A stretch of 64,000 nt of DNA. It comes from Cardiocondyla obscurior (Eukaryota; Arthropoda; Insecta; Hymenoptera; Formicidae). The stretch lies in contig NC_091867.1 of NCBI RefSeq assembly GCF_019399895.1, positions 1,922,001 to 1,986,000 on the forward strand. The letters are read 5' to 3'. A model generated the notes under the pieces. It was not told where the DNA came from and did not search any database. It saw nothing but the letters and a program-made list of their open reading frames with translations. Positions 37,301-50,364 of this stretch are shown here, piece by piece. A program made the position numbers and the translations under genes. Positions within the stretch are counted from its first letter, which is position 1; every line of letters begins with the position of its first letter.

Positions 37301-40300
37301 TCTTTTACGTTTTGACACTTTTTGATCAAAAAAATTGACGAGGGACACGGGGACACGACGCGACGTGGCGTTCCGGAGAATCCGGCGGGTTATAATTCAA
37401 TCGGGATGTCGGGAATGCGGGGGGATTACGTGTCATCGTGGAATGACATCGATAGGAACAGTTACGGAGCCGGGTACGATCTTATTTCCTTCTGGATTGA
37501 CCCTTAAGCACTGGCACCCACACGTACCGTAGGGTGAAACCGCGATTGTCTGCTCGTACTGAATGGCCCACGGTCGCCATTTCTGGCGTGCCACATTCTC
37601 GGCAATTTATACCCTCTTGCGGGACTGCCGAAGGATCGTAACTTTCTTAAACGAGGACTTTTCTTTTTTTTTTCTTTCTTTTTTTTTAACGCTTAAAGTA
37701 AAAACGCCTATGAATCAAAACAAACAAATTGTCTCGTCGTAAAGTCTTTCTCAGATAATAAAGTGTGATTATACTTTTAAATAATTTTGTTAAAAGAGAA
37801 CCTTATCAAATTTTCGATGTACGTTTAACGATTGGACTTTTATTAATACGGACAATACGACGCACTGTTGGATGTCATCAAAACCTGTCACACCCAGAGA
37901 CCGTGTATGCTGTAACGCATATCCGTTTCGCGAGATCTCACTTTACGAAGCCGCGAGTTTCGTAGAGTTTTGCTTATTTACGAGTGTCAATAATCGAAAA
38001 TTCGCGACGGATCGTATTATCGGCGGAGCGCGTCTCACGATCCGACAAGCCGCCCGTAATAGATCACGTTCTATATCGCGTACCCGAATCAATCTGAGAA
38101 TACAAGATGGGACGAGCACAATTGTCAATTAAATAAATTACTGCCCGTAATTATTAAGACGCCGCAATTAAACACGCGGGTAGAATTTTCCGACATCTCG
38201 TGTGAAAACGCAGCGGTTTGTAATTAAACTAAAGATAAAAATAATTACTGTCTCGCAAAGTCCGGAATAAATACGGCGCTTTTAATGCATACATATTTAT
38301 ATGCTCGAATCCATTTAAGACACCCCCTTTTAAGCTTTAATTGAAAAAAAGCAGACCTAATTGTGAAAAATGGTTACGTCCCTTTTACTTAGAGCAACTC
38401 ATTTCCTCCCCTTCCCCCTCGTCATACTCGTGGCACTTTTTCGTCGGTAGAAGATAAGAAGCGTGCAAAAAGCGGCGCGCTTCCAAGATGGAAAGAAAAG
38501 ATTTCGCGATTTTTATGCATTACGATAATCTCCAAAAGAGAAAAAGCAACAAGCTTTTACCAGTGACTGTTGACGATAAATTCGCATTCGGATTTTTAGC
38601 TTTAAACACATTTTCTTTTCTTCTTTTTCTTCTCTTTCTTTTTCCTCTACTTTAATCACTTATCCCGAGGTCAAGACATTTTTAACGGAACATATGTGAA
38701 TAGATTTGAACCAACTACTTTCGTCTGTATCTTCGATACTAAAAATAAAATAGCTCTTACGTCACAATGTACACGCGCGGATTTTCAAGCGCGATGGCAA
38801 ATCGACTGGTCTCGGTGATGGAATAGGAAGGCGAGCAACTTTAAAAAGAAAGTACCGCGGGGATCATAAATCGAAAAGCTTTTTCCCTCCGCAATAAAAG
38901 TGCGGCAGGCCGTTTTTCAGGAATGGATCGGCCATTGTTACGTAGACGCGTTTCAATACCTGGGCGAGCTTCATGATCCTCGTAATAACGTCGCGGCGCC
39001 TTCTCATCGGTTGCAAGCGCATATCCGGGTCGGCCCCCGCACTGTGGAACGCGGCGTGTCTGTCAAGTTTCAAGTAGTTGCGAGATCGTACTTGTTCGTA
39101 CTTTCCTTGCTTCGTTTTCTTGCGCGTCATCTCACTACTGTGTACCACCGTCGTTGCCGTTCTCGAGTTATCTTTCGTTTATGAGAGTTAGCGGTATTTT
39201 ATCGTGGGTACGTGTTTCCCTCGTAAATTTCGAACTTGCCAACGTACCCTCGGCCAATGTTGGCGAACAAGATGGCGTATTTGCGTTTGGCGACCGGATA
39301 TAAATGCATCCCTGTAATCCTTCCCAGTGCTCGCAATTCGACGGAGAAGAGACTAACCCGACGGCGCGGATTTTCCGTAGCGCGCTCGGTAATATTCACT
39401 TAAATATTCGAAACAGCCACCCCGCCAAAGCGCTGCTGACATGCAATCTGCTTTCCTCTTGGTTTAATGTGAGAGTTATCGAGTGTGACAAGTTGATAAT
39501 GCAAGTAATTGGGAATTTAAAAATCTTTTAAAAGTCGCGCTCGCGTATACGTGCCGATCGTTTTTTAATAGTCCTTAGCTTGGAGGAGCAGATTTATCTC
39601 AAATATTTAAGTAAATAACTCTGCACATTGGTGGATAGATAACGATACCGCGTCGGAAGAAAAGCGATAGGCGTTTCGCGCGATATTCCTCGCTCTCTCA
39701 GCCCTGTCATTCAATTATTCCGCATGGATGCCACTTGAGTGTGGCGTTCGTCCGGGGTGTCGAGCATGGTGCCTGCGTGCGCGGCAGCGAACATAATTCG
39801 TCATAAATTATTAAAATGCCGCACAAATATTCACGGCACTTGATTTAAACGCAAACGCATTATTTAGCATTGTTGAGTATGTACGTTCGGTACAAGGTAT
39901 AAATCGCGAAAGAAAAGATATTTAAGGGAATTCCTTTTGACTACCGTATAATCCTGCAAATATGATTCTAGACATTTTTCAAGCGCTCCCTCGGCACCAA
40001 TACCTCCATTTAAAATATCCGAAAAAAACGGGGTAAGGAAAAAAAAAATAAAAAAATAACAAAAATTGAGAAAGGCGGGCGAAATGATTCTATTCAGATA
40101 AGTTTGCATTTTCAAGTTTCTCGCGCCAGACATTTCTTTACCGACAAAAAGACCGTCTCCTCGGACCGGGCGTAAAAACGGCCAGACTATTTCGCCGTAT
40201 TTGAAAGAAATAGTGCTACGAGAGTACAAAAAGGGAGCGTGAGCTTTTCACTTAAAAAGTTTCGCTTAAAGAGGGTCTGGGGACGTGGAAATCGGCAGGC

Positions 40301-40842
40301 GGAAGGTGGAAAAGCGGCACCGTCAGAATTAGATTTTAGACGGGGGCGCCCGTTTTCCCGGCGTGGGAGAAGAAGAGACTTTCACAGGAATGAAATAGCG
40401 TTATCGAAGGTGGAGGTATTTCGAGGATACGTGGCCGAACAAATAACGACGCTTGCTTGTGGACGTAGTTACGGACCGACGGATAAACGGCCTCGCGCAT
40501 ATACACGGTGCTACAAGAGTTTTCCCAGATTGAGCTCTCGGCTCGATCTCAAACCGATATCACCGTACTGGCAAAAATTCAACTAGGTACCCAACTCGAT
40601 TCCTCCTCAATTTCCAGCATCAGGTGTTTCGATAGCGTATATACGCGACTCTACTTCGGTAAGACCCACCTATACAGAATTTATGCGGAAAGGCCAAGTA
40701 TTTCTCTCCCACTGAAGTTTAATTCGCGAAATTACTTCCATTTCCGATTATAATTCAAACTGACGTCTTGGCATTCTTGCCCGAGTGAAATCAATTCAAA
40801 GCGGCCAGCGAGTTCACTTTCGAAGTTTGGCGACCCACTTTA

Positions 40843-40855
40843 GAATCACCCTGTA
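40843..40855 (-). repeat. GAATCACCCTGTA, inverted partner of 34320-34332
   Basis: Exact reverse complement of TACAGGGTGATTC 6.5 kb upstream. The flanks do not resemble each other beyond the motif, so two independent element ends are more likely than one large element. Confidence 0.35.
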
Positions 40856-43800
40856 TGAACAACCGCACATACATATGTGCATACGTAGATAGAATGTATT
40901 GGTAGACCGCCGGCGAAAACCTCGAGGAAGCTGTTAAGCTCCTGATCTCCTTTTCGCCCGACTAAGTGGATACACCTGGCCGAATGGGCTCGTTTCGGAT
41001 ACAGTGGACCTTTTAAGTTAAGCTCTACCTACAGCTTCATTGTGCCAGGAAAAGTCTAGACGAGAGGAGGCGGTCGGGGATAGGGATGGAGGGGGTCGGT
41101 GTAAAAGGGGAAAATGGAAGATGTCGGGGAGACACGGTACACGAAAATCTACTATACCAACAAAAAGCGCGCGTGACTCTTTCTGAAGTTACGGCATTTT
41201 AAAACGGCGACTCCGAAGGGCCGGCAAAAAAATTCTCAAGGAAAGAAACCCACTCTCGGGAAATGTCACGATGTCGCGTAAAACACTCGAAACCTCATTG
41301 TCGACTCCGAGTACTTAACTTCAGCCCTTGTCGCGCGACAAACTAAAGTTTACACACTTACTGCCCGGGAATTCCCAGGCCAGGCTTAGAAAAGAAATCC
41401 TAAGTGCGATAAATTTGTTACATATAGCTAATAAAACAAAAGGGAGGGAAAAAAAAAAGAAAACTGAAAGTATGTCCTTCCAAAAAAAAAAGTAGTCGAT
41501 TCGATCACCGGTAATTAATACGACCGGAATATGCAGATTAAACTGTCCCCAATAATTTCGTCCTTTGCCGGAAAATACCAGTATCCTCGAATAAAGTCCG
41601 GCACGGTAGAAAGGAGCTTAAAAGCCAACGCAGTTGGGGTCCAACTGGCGTCGTTAAATCCACGTGGATATGTTCGAGCGTGGTCCACGATGAATTCACG
41701 GACATACGCGACCCTGAGCTACGGTATCGGTCGTAGACGAGCCAGTCAACAGATTTACTCCGCGAGACAGCGAGACGCGTTTTGTCCACCTGCGACCACG
41801 CGCGTAATCTCCCTACCGGAGATGGTCATAATGAAATTCCCAATTCGTTAATTAAAGCGCGCCGCGAAACGGTAACGTGATACGCGGCGAAGTGCGAGCC
41901 TGAAGGGCGGACGTCGGTGGTTTTCATTTGTCACAAGATTTAATTGTAGCGTGCCAGGGGCAGTTCTCGTATGCAGATCAGGTCGATCAGCATGACATAG
42001 CGAACGACTGCGTGTAAACTGGTGTAAACTCGGTATCGCGCGCCGTTTGTCCGCTGTTGTTACCGAAAATAAAAAAAAAAAAAAAAAAAAAGAGGGAGAA
42101 AAAAAAATACACAAGCGCATCCCATACGCGTGGTAGTGGACACTCGGCCTGTTTTACATTCCCTGCGCGATCTTGTTACGCGGGTAACAATCCGCATCGA
42201 CGTGCCGAACCGAAATGCGGTTTGGCAGCTCGAAACTGCGCAGAAAACTGTTCATAAAACACACGGTCAAAATACCTACGGTAGTACCGACGCCGTGCGA
42301 ATAGACGAAGGAAGTTTCTCCGCAAACATATGTCGGGGAAAGAAAAATTATTGTCGCGTTTATATGAACTTTTCCGAATTTTTAATTTGTAGCCTCCTCC
42401 TCGGCGCGCTGCACGTTGTTACCGAAACAACGATGAAAACTGAAGAACGATATTTGTGATATTACGTAAAAATACCGTCTGTTAAATACCCCTTTAGAAA
42501 AGAGAATTGAACTCGTAGTCGCAAGTGTTCTTCCGTGCGTCAAAAGCCGCCTCGTCGAGAAGTATAAATTAAATTTTACAAAGAAGACCGGGAGAACTAA
42601 ATGCTCGTACCTTTTCACGGAAATAGAAGCTCGAGAGAAGCGTAAAGACAGAAGAAACGATGAAGAAGTTTCTTGCTTCTAAGCTAATACGCAACTGATT
42701 ATGCGAGTCGGTAAAAAATAGGGGACAAAAAAAAAAACATTTTACAAAATTGTCAACGTTTCAATAAACTTGCAACGTTGAACGAAATTTCGTGAAAATT
42801 AAGCCGACGCGAAAATTATATTATTATTAATATACATATAATAATTTTGTTAGGAAATATATTTCATAAAAACGCGCGAGTTTTTTAAACCTTTATAAAG
42901 CTCATGTGTGAATGACAATAGATTTGCTTGCGAAAGGAAGAGAACTCGAGATATTTATAACGCAATTTGGCAGACCTCGCTTTGATTCAAGGATCACACT
43001 CCGGTAACGCAATAATAAATGCATCGCGTTATATCAGCGCAAAAACACCGTGTCGCATACGGGACGCGAACGAAATACTTTGAGGTGCAAATCAAGCGAG
43101 CATGACTTCGTAATAGTATCTTGCAGCCGCCTGGCACCTCGTTAACAATTGACGCATCTCCCTAAAGAACCAATTGGCGGTTCTGTGGCACACTCCGACA
43201 AACTTGGACGCAGCCGCAATCAAGCCTAGGGCATGTACGTGTGTCGACTACAATCGAATAAATATGCGAATAAATAAATATGTCGGTTTCAACGCGTTCA
43301 AAGCTGACCGAGAAATAAATCAGCAATGTCTGAAAATCTTGACGAAACATTGCCGTAAACGTCATAAAAAAAAATAAAAAAAAAATAAATAATAAAATTA
43401 ATTTTTTAACTTTTAAAAAATTAAAATCTTTCAAATAATAACGATACATATTACATAAACGCGATCGATATAAATAAGGCAATGTACTTAATCTAAAGTT
43501 GCGCGGTGTCGTGAAACGATAACGTAACGGGAAGGAATGTGCGGATAGCGCGATGAAAATGAGAACCATCATCTGTATCATAAAGCCGCAACTAGGGCGT
43601 AGAATGAATTAATTTCAACTTTACGCGTCGCGTCCAGAAAAGCTCGGAGGAAGTCGATGTCACCGCTACACGGTTGCCGTGGGAAATTTACGCATCTAAG
43701 CGCATTTATTATTTATGCGTGTTATCGCGCCGAGCACCGGATACTCCTTACTACAGTCATTTACATGAATGATAGCATCTTTATCTTAAGCTCGACAAAT

Positions 43801-46800
43801 GATGGAGATTGACGCGAAAATTTTCTCGCGACCTGTCTCTTAATAGACGCGGGCTATTGCTAAAATCGCAACGACTGCTCGTCAAATAATTATCCCTCAT
43901 TATGTTGCGCGTAAGGCTTTAATTTAACCCGACGTAATCCGAGTTTTAAAACTGAAGAGAAATACTGGAGCCGCTGGGGCCTCAAAGGAAAATACTAAAT
44001 AACAAATGAGACGTTTTGAAACGTGCAGCCCGGCAAACGTGTGACGTTTAGGTGCCTTACGCAAATTTTCGTTTCTGCATTCGTACCCGCAGATAGGGTT
44101 ATATTATAAATGGTTACGTTGAGAAACAGGAAATTGCTATAACGTTGCAACGAAATCCTATTGCGAGGGTGCGCGTCTTTGCTTTAAGCCGAGTCCCGAG
44201 GTTTGGCGGTGGGATTTGCATAAGGGCGAGGGTGGATGTAGCGCCGTACAATTTTCGTTTCATCGTGGGTGTTTACGTATTCTATAACTTCGCCTGGAAA
44301 CTTCCTCCGTGTGAAATTATGATCAGCTACAGGCCTGGATTCACTAGCAGGTATTCTGTATAAATATTCATACAGAAGTGAGCGTTAAACATACTTGATT
44401 CCGTCAGAAAAGACAGAGATGGGAGGAGGGGGAAGAGTGGGTGGGTTTTTTAATTTCCTCAAATACTTAATTTTCTCCAGGTTTGTTTGAGCGGCGCGTC
44501 ATACTTTTCACGCTCGCGAGATCAATGATTTGCTCCACAAATGTTAGAATAAGAAGTGGCCCACCCGAGCCCCGATAGAGTGCAAAGCTGCGTGAAATTA
44601 ATGGATTCCGTTGCGATCTTTAACTTTAACTCTCGCTACTTTACACGAACGGGTATATATGTGTTGCGTATACGTAGGACGCGCGCAGACTAATTTAATT
44701 CGACGAAATTGCCGCGATACTGCTGAGCAATTAAACCTTATATCAAAATCATGTAATTTACGTTGTTATGCATGTAAATTACCTTCAACATTGCGTAACA
44801 TAATCTTGCGCACCTGTGTGTGCGGCGTGCGAGGGCATGCAAGTATGCATATACATATTTAATATTCTACGAGTATTTGTATGTCACGGCGTATCGACTG
44901 ACGTTCTACTAACGAACAGACAAGTATCCAATTCCATTACGCGTAGGATTTCCAATACCTGCCGGCATATCGGATACGTATGTTGATCGAGTAAGTTTGA
45001 ATATACTTACTGAAAGCACGGGAAACTAGGTTGGCATTTCGGGCCAGGTAATAAACGGCCGTTCTACCTGTGTAAACTGCACCCACTATCTGACCATATG
45101 AAATTGTTATTATTGTCGGGGGAAAATGCTTGTTATAACTTAGACAATGCGGTAACAATGGACGAAAGCCAATGGCATGTATATTAAGAGAATACTACGC
45201 CTGATATAATACGAGCTTGTAATGAAACAAGTATCCACACTTGCACATTTTATTAATATACGACGTACGATTTTATTATGTAATATACATATATTGAATC
45301 ATGTAACATTTTGGTGTAATTCGACCATCGTTTTACAGTGGATAAAAACTTCGCCACATTCATTAAATTTTGATAACACTTTTTTTTTTCTTTTTTTTTT
45401 TTCTCTTTTTTTCTTTTTACTTCTGCACATACGGTACAAAATGCACTTAACTGTGCTCGTATCATTTTAAATACTCCTGCTGTCTGTCTCTCTATCTAAC
45501 GTGAATTTTACACTTTTTTTTATTTCACGATTAATACTTAAAAAATTCGATAACTCATAATACGGGGAGTCATATAATTTTAACGAGTATTATAGTTTCT
45601 GAGTTAAAATAACCAATCAACGAGAACAGAAAAAATTCTTATTTGAGTGAGAAAAAATTTGCAGTTGAAAAATAATTGCTGCGCCGTACACTATACGCGC
45701 TTTCAGGGAGATGGAACCTTTCGTGACGCAAAAATCGAACATGTAATTTTTTTTTAATAATGTGAAAGCATAGCTCGGTATATCCTGAAAAAAAAACCGT
45801 TCGATTTTTGTTTTTACTGTAAATCCTCAATTGTTGCGCTAGAAAGATATCGCATTTCGGTGTTATTTTTAAATTTCGCATTTTTGTAAAAATAGTTTGT
45901 ATAACATTTGGAAAAAAAAATGCCTTTGCGTATAGCATTACTAAAAGAACAGTTATGTAACGCGCGCGATGTACTGTGAAAAAAAAAAAAATATAAAAAA
46001 GTGAATTTCTTTGTTCCTGGTCACCCAGGAAATTGTGAACGTGCTTCAAGTATTTTATTCAAAAATAATCGTATTTTATTATTTTGAAAAAAAAAAGAAA
46101 AAAAAAGAAAAAAAAAGCATTTTCATTAAACAGCCCGTTATCGCGTATATTATCGTGTGTTTTTATTTCCGTGGTACAATCAACATTCTGAGAGGGGAGA
46201 GATAGATTTTTACAAATTGCCTTTCACTTGTTGTTTCCTCGTTCAAGCATTTCCTGATCTCGGTGGTAGATTGGTTGAGAGCCATTTCGCGGTCGTCGGT
46301 TACTTGATGGATCTTTTGGGACAAGTTTCTGGCGGTTTGAGCTTACACGTAAAGCAGCAATTTCGCTTGGTTTCCAAGCTTCGCGATATCATACCGTAAT
46401 GGTATAATTTTTAAACGTTACCTCGATACCTATTGATTTATTTATATGATTTCAAAAAATAAAAAAAGCACGCTTCACGGAACGAAATGTGAAAATTGTT
46501 GCCCAATTTGCGTTACCCTGATAATCAAACGGAATTAAGCGTTTTTCATGGCCGTAAAAATTTAATTAAAAAAAATGGAAAAAAAAATAGAGGTTTCACT
46601 TAATCTAAACGTAACCCACAACGTTGCATACGTATGAGAGAAATTACAATGTAAACATGATGTTTGGCGTTACGTAATTGCTACGTCGGGAACAATTTGG
46701 AGAAAGCGTCATTGGTGGTTACCTGGCAGTGCGCAAATACGGCAGCACGTGGAAATACGCGTAACATTGTTCTCACGCATTTACATAGATTGCGCTATTT

Positions 46801-49281
46801 ACATTGCCTTGTATTTCATCATCAGGCATTTTAATTTTCACGAGGAAAAAATGAATTGTCCGTGAGAGAGTCCGTTGATCACTCACTTTTGCATAGAAAT
46901 CTCGCTCTTTGTACACGAAATTACGTTAATTTTTGTAACCAAAAGTTACACCGCTCTCCATCAAATATTAGTCTTCTCAAACTGTAGGAACGCGAGCGCG
47001 CCGCGCGAGAGATAGAGATCGAGAGAAAAGGGGAGGGATGTGTTTTCTCAAGAGTTTTACAGAAATGTGATTTACATGTAATACGTACATTCTTCGCCGT
47101 CCTTCCGCCAAAGAATAACCGATTGCGTGCGCGTTGGAGGCGGGTTCTCAATTTAGGACCGTTGTTGAGATATAATGCGGTAGAAATGGAACACGCCGTG
47201 TAATGTAGGAAGTGTACATTTGCCAAATACAGTGCGCACAACGTCTAATACATCCCGAGGAAACATTATCGGTAGTCGTTGGGAAATACGCAGATAGCGA
47301 AACCGACTCACGCCGGGAATGTTGTAACTAGATGTCGTTGGAACATGCAATTCGCTCGGCAACATTTCTGCATTGTTAGTCCCCCGAATGGGTGAACACG
47401 AGCACCGTGAGGGAGAATTGTTCGAGCGTCAGATAAATCTTAGCTCTAAGTGACTCAAATGCTTCGGGGTGAGATACAGCGAAACTAATATTCGAAAACA
47501 CGTGGAAAACGACGGGGCGAATCAATTTGCCCTCGAGTTCGTCGCCGCCGGTCAATCAAACTTTTTTCTTTTTTTTTTTTTTCTTTTTTTACTTTCAGTT
47601 AAAATTTTTACTTGCCACAACAATATTTTTGTTTGCGATACTGGGAATCTGAGTTTATACAATCGACGCATCAGTTACTGTTTCTCTGACATGTTTATGG
47701 ATTTCTAAACACGAAATTAAATAATATTATACAGCCGCATATTTTTTTTTTTCTGATACGAAAGAGAAGGGGAGGAAGCGTTTTATCGCAATATTTTGTT
47801 CGAGAAATTTTTTGATCGCGTATGACGTCGTGCGGTGTTTCCTATGCAAGAATCCGAATTTCCGGAGGAATCGCCCGGTGATGTTTTTAAATTCACGCCA
47901 ACAGATGCAGAGAGTGATAACAAAATTCAATTGGGACGCGAGTTTCGATGCTTTAAATTTTAGATCATTCGTTTTATACTTCGTTTCGCGGCAACGAGAA
48001 ACGTTCGCCGCCTACGGCTCGCGCAACGGCACCGGAGATTTCTTGGGCCGTATCACTTGGGCGATGCAGCGCCGTGCGAGAGTAAAATATATCCTCAGAA
48101 TTACAATTTAATAAATTGCACAGTTTTAACGTATAAGCTGACTTTACGCGACGATGAGCAGGATGCAGCCGCGCTCACGGTTTTGTTACGCATATTTTCC
48201 GACAAGTCAGAGTATGAAGTTTCGCCGACCATTAATTTTAACATACTTAGCTCTGCATCCTGCTTGTTAGACTGCAGGCATCTTCGCGATACATTATCCG
48301 CCTCTTCGTTTATTTTTTTCTTTTTCCTTTTATATTTTTTTAAATAAACGACATGCTGACGAACTATCCCGATGCACAACTTTTTCCTTTTTCGCTAGCT
48401 TGTCGGTGCCTGTAATTAATTGACGAAGATGTTTTGTTCATCTATAATCCGTCCAAGCGGGTCAAATTTTTAATTAAAATTTTTTTAATATAACGTACTG
48501 TTCGTATATAACGAGATCGTAGAGATCGCGGTGTACGCAAAAGGGAGGAAAGAAACGTTAAGCTTTTTTAATTATCTGACCGATCATTGAAAGAACATTG
48601 GTGAGTTTAAATTAAAGCGCGTTAAACGCGATACCGATATTTTTCACGCCATGCCCTGAAAACTCCAACGCGATTAATTGTACGAATATTAGATAACTCG
48701 AAATAAAACCTCCAAAAAATTACTACAATGTGAAAATAATAAAAATTCAAGCATAACTTGGAGAAAACTGGAATTCTGTAAAATGTAATATTAAAAAAAG
48801 AAAGTAAAAAGCTAAATAATTTCACAAAATGCACGTTGTGCATTCGGAACAGGCCGTAAATTTTTATATTTAAATATTGAATGTATTAATATAACTGTAT
48901 TAATTAATTAATTAAAGTTTTTATACGCTTATTATAAAAATAATGTTTTATTAATTGATTGCATTTAGATTTCTTTAACGGCATCGTTTAATTAATTTAA
49001 AACTAACCTGAAAAGTATCACGTTTTCAACATTTTACATGTACATATATTAATACATATAATATATTATATACGATTAATATAAAATATAATAAAATATA
49101 TGAAATGATGGAGAGTTCGGACTTGTGTTCTACCCGTCGACGATCAAGAAATTAAACAATCCAGGGCAGATTAAATATATTTCTTAACTAGTGACCGGCT
49201 TAGTACTAGCTATAAGTTATAAGAAAGTATTATTCTATCTTCATAAAGTGAAGTTGTCATTTAAATAAAAAACAAAATCTG

Positions 49282-49856
49282 TCTAGTATCGGTCGTCTAG
49301 TCCCTGTTCAGCGCGGACCGTGTTTCTAAATAGATGTCTAAACGTTTTTTTTTGCCGCGTACTTGTTTACTGTTATGTTTTGATTTTACGCAAAGCTCGC
49401 TCGACTGCCGAATTCGTCGGGGCAACCGGTTCTTGCCGTCCGCCGCCCGCGCGTCCACCACTTTGCGAACTTGGAAAGCGAAGACTGTCGGCAGATGAAA
49501 ACACACGCACGTACTAATATTATCGCGGCGGTCGACTGCCGAATCCGTCGGGCAAACCGGTTCTTGCTGTCCGCTGCCCGCGCGTCCTCGACCATGCGAA
49601 CTTGGAATGCGAAGATCTGCCGGTCAGATGTTAACACACGAACGTACTCACACTACCGCGACTGTCGGCGAACCCGGGATAGGTCAGGACGCGCAGCAGA
49701 CTTATCACGCGGCGAAAAACTTTTAGATATGTATCTAGCTTTTCTAGCTCGTTATAAGTTAGAAATAATTATATACGTTTTGAGTGTTTCATTTCTGGCT
49801 CAGTGCTGGACAGGTTTGCTAGACAGTCGCGAGATGAACCACGAATCGGCTAGCTA
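49282..49856. mobile_element. non-autonomous DNA transposon with long inverted terminal arms, copy B
   Basis: The left terminus (49282-49319, TCTAGTATCGG to GCGCGGACC) is the reverse complement of the right end of copy A. The left arm continues with TAAATAGATGTCTAAACG and TTTTTGCCGCGT. The right arm has the inverse, ACGCGGCGAAAAACTTTTAG and ATATGTATCTAGC, so the arms fold back over roughly 85-140 nt. The right terminus is diverged (GCTAGACAGTCGCGAGATG). The GC-rich core carries two copies of a 132-nt unit. No transposase. Superfamily unknown to me. Confidence 0.75.
49401..49655. repeat. two-copy 132-nt tandem repeat inside element B
   Basis: Units start at 49401 and 49533 with CGACTGCCGAATYCGTCGGG and share ACCGGTTCTTGC, CGCCCGCGCGTCC and GCGAACTTGGAA. 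Copy A has a single, inverted counterpart (CGTGCGTGTGTTTACATC to GGACGCGCGGACGG). Confidence 0.85.
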
Positions 49857-50333
49857 ATTATTAGGCAACGGTGGGAATCAATTTCCACTCGGGAGAATTT
49901 AGTAGACATAATATTTCGTCGATGCAAAGAGATAAAAGAAAATGCGTCGGCGCGGTAAATGGGCACGGCAATACGAAACGCGAATAATACCTCGTCGTGA
50001 GAATTCGATGCCAGCGGCAGCGCTGCATTCAATAGCATGATTCACCCGGCGCTCACGATTCTACAGATTTTGCCAGCGCGGTCGCAGCGGAGCCGCAAAA
50101 ATGTAAAATACCGGAAACGACGAATGCGCTTGCGAATGTATGAAAAAGAGAAAGAGGTCATGAGGCTCGGTGTAAGCGCAGTGGAAACGCGGTGAAAGTA
50201 GTTATACATATAGCAAACGTAAGTAAAATAAAATAAAAAAAAATTTGAAACACACCTTTAACGAGAGTAAGCTAACAAAAATATCAAGCGCGTGTAAATA
50301 ACAAGTAACGCGTAAACAACGTAATCTTAGCTC

Positions 50334-50364
<31 letters not shown>

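Larger units (their letters stand above)
31967..49281. other. intronic/intergenic DNA, no gene recognised
   Basis: Contains A29 at 33780-33808, A21 at 42071-42091, a short CAG run at 33889-33901, a GAGA-rich patch at about 35427-35450 and two TACAGGGTGATTC ends. Open frames of up to 139 codons are compositionally ordinary translations of AT-rich or purine-skewed DNA. I see no spliced gene. Confidence 0.5.

Noticed and set aside
34320..40855. The whole interval as one large transposon bounded by TACAGGGTGATTC ends
   Set aside because: Flanks beyond 13 nt do not match and no transposase-like frame lies between.
45639..46049. 136-codon minus-strand frame, and similar frames at 16532-16942, 15845-16240 and 43162-43581
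   Set aside because: Lys/Phe/Tyr/Ile-rich translations of AT-rich DNA with homopolymers; no domain features.
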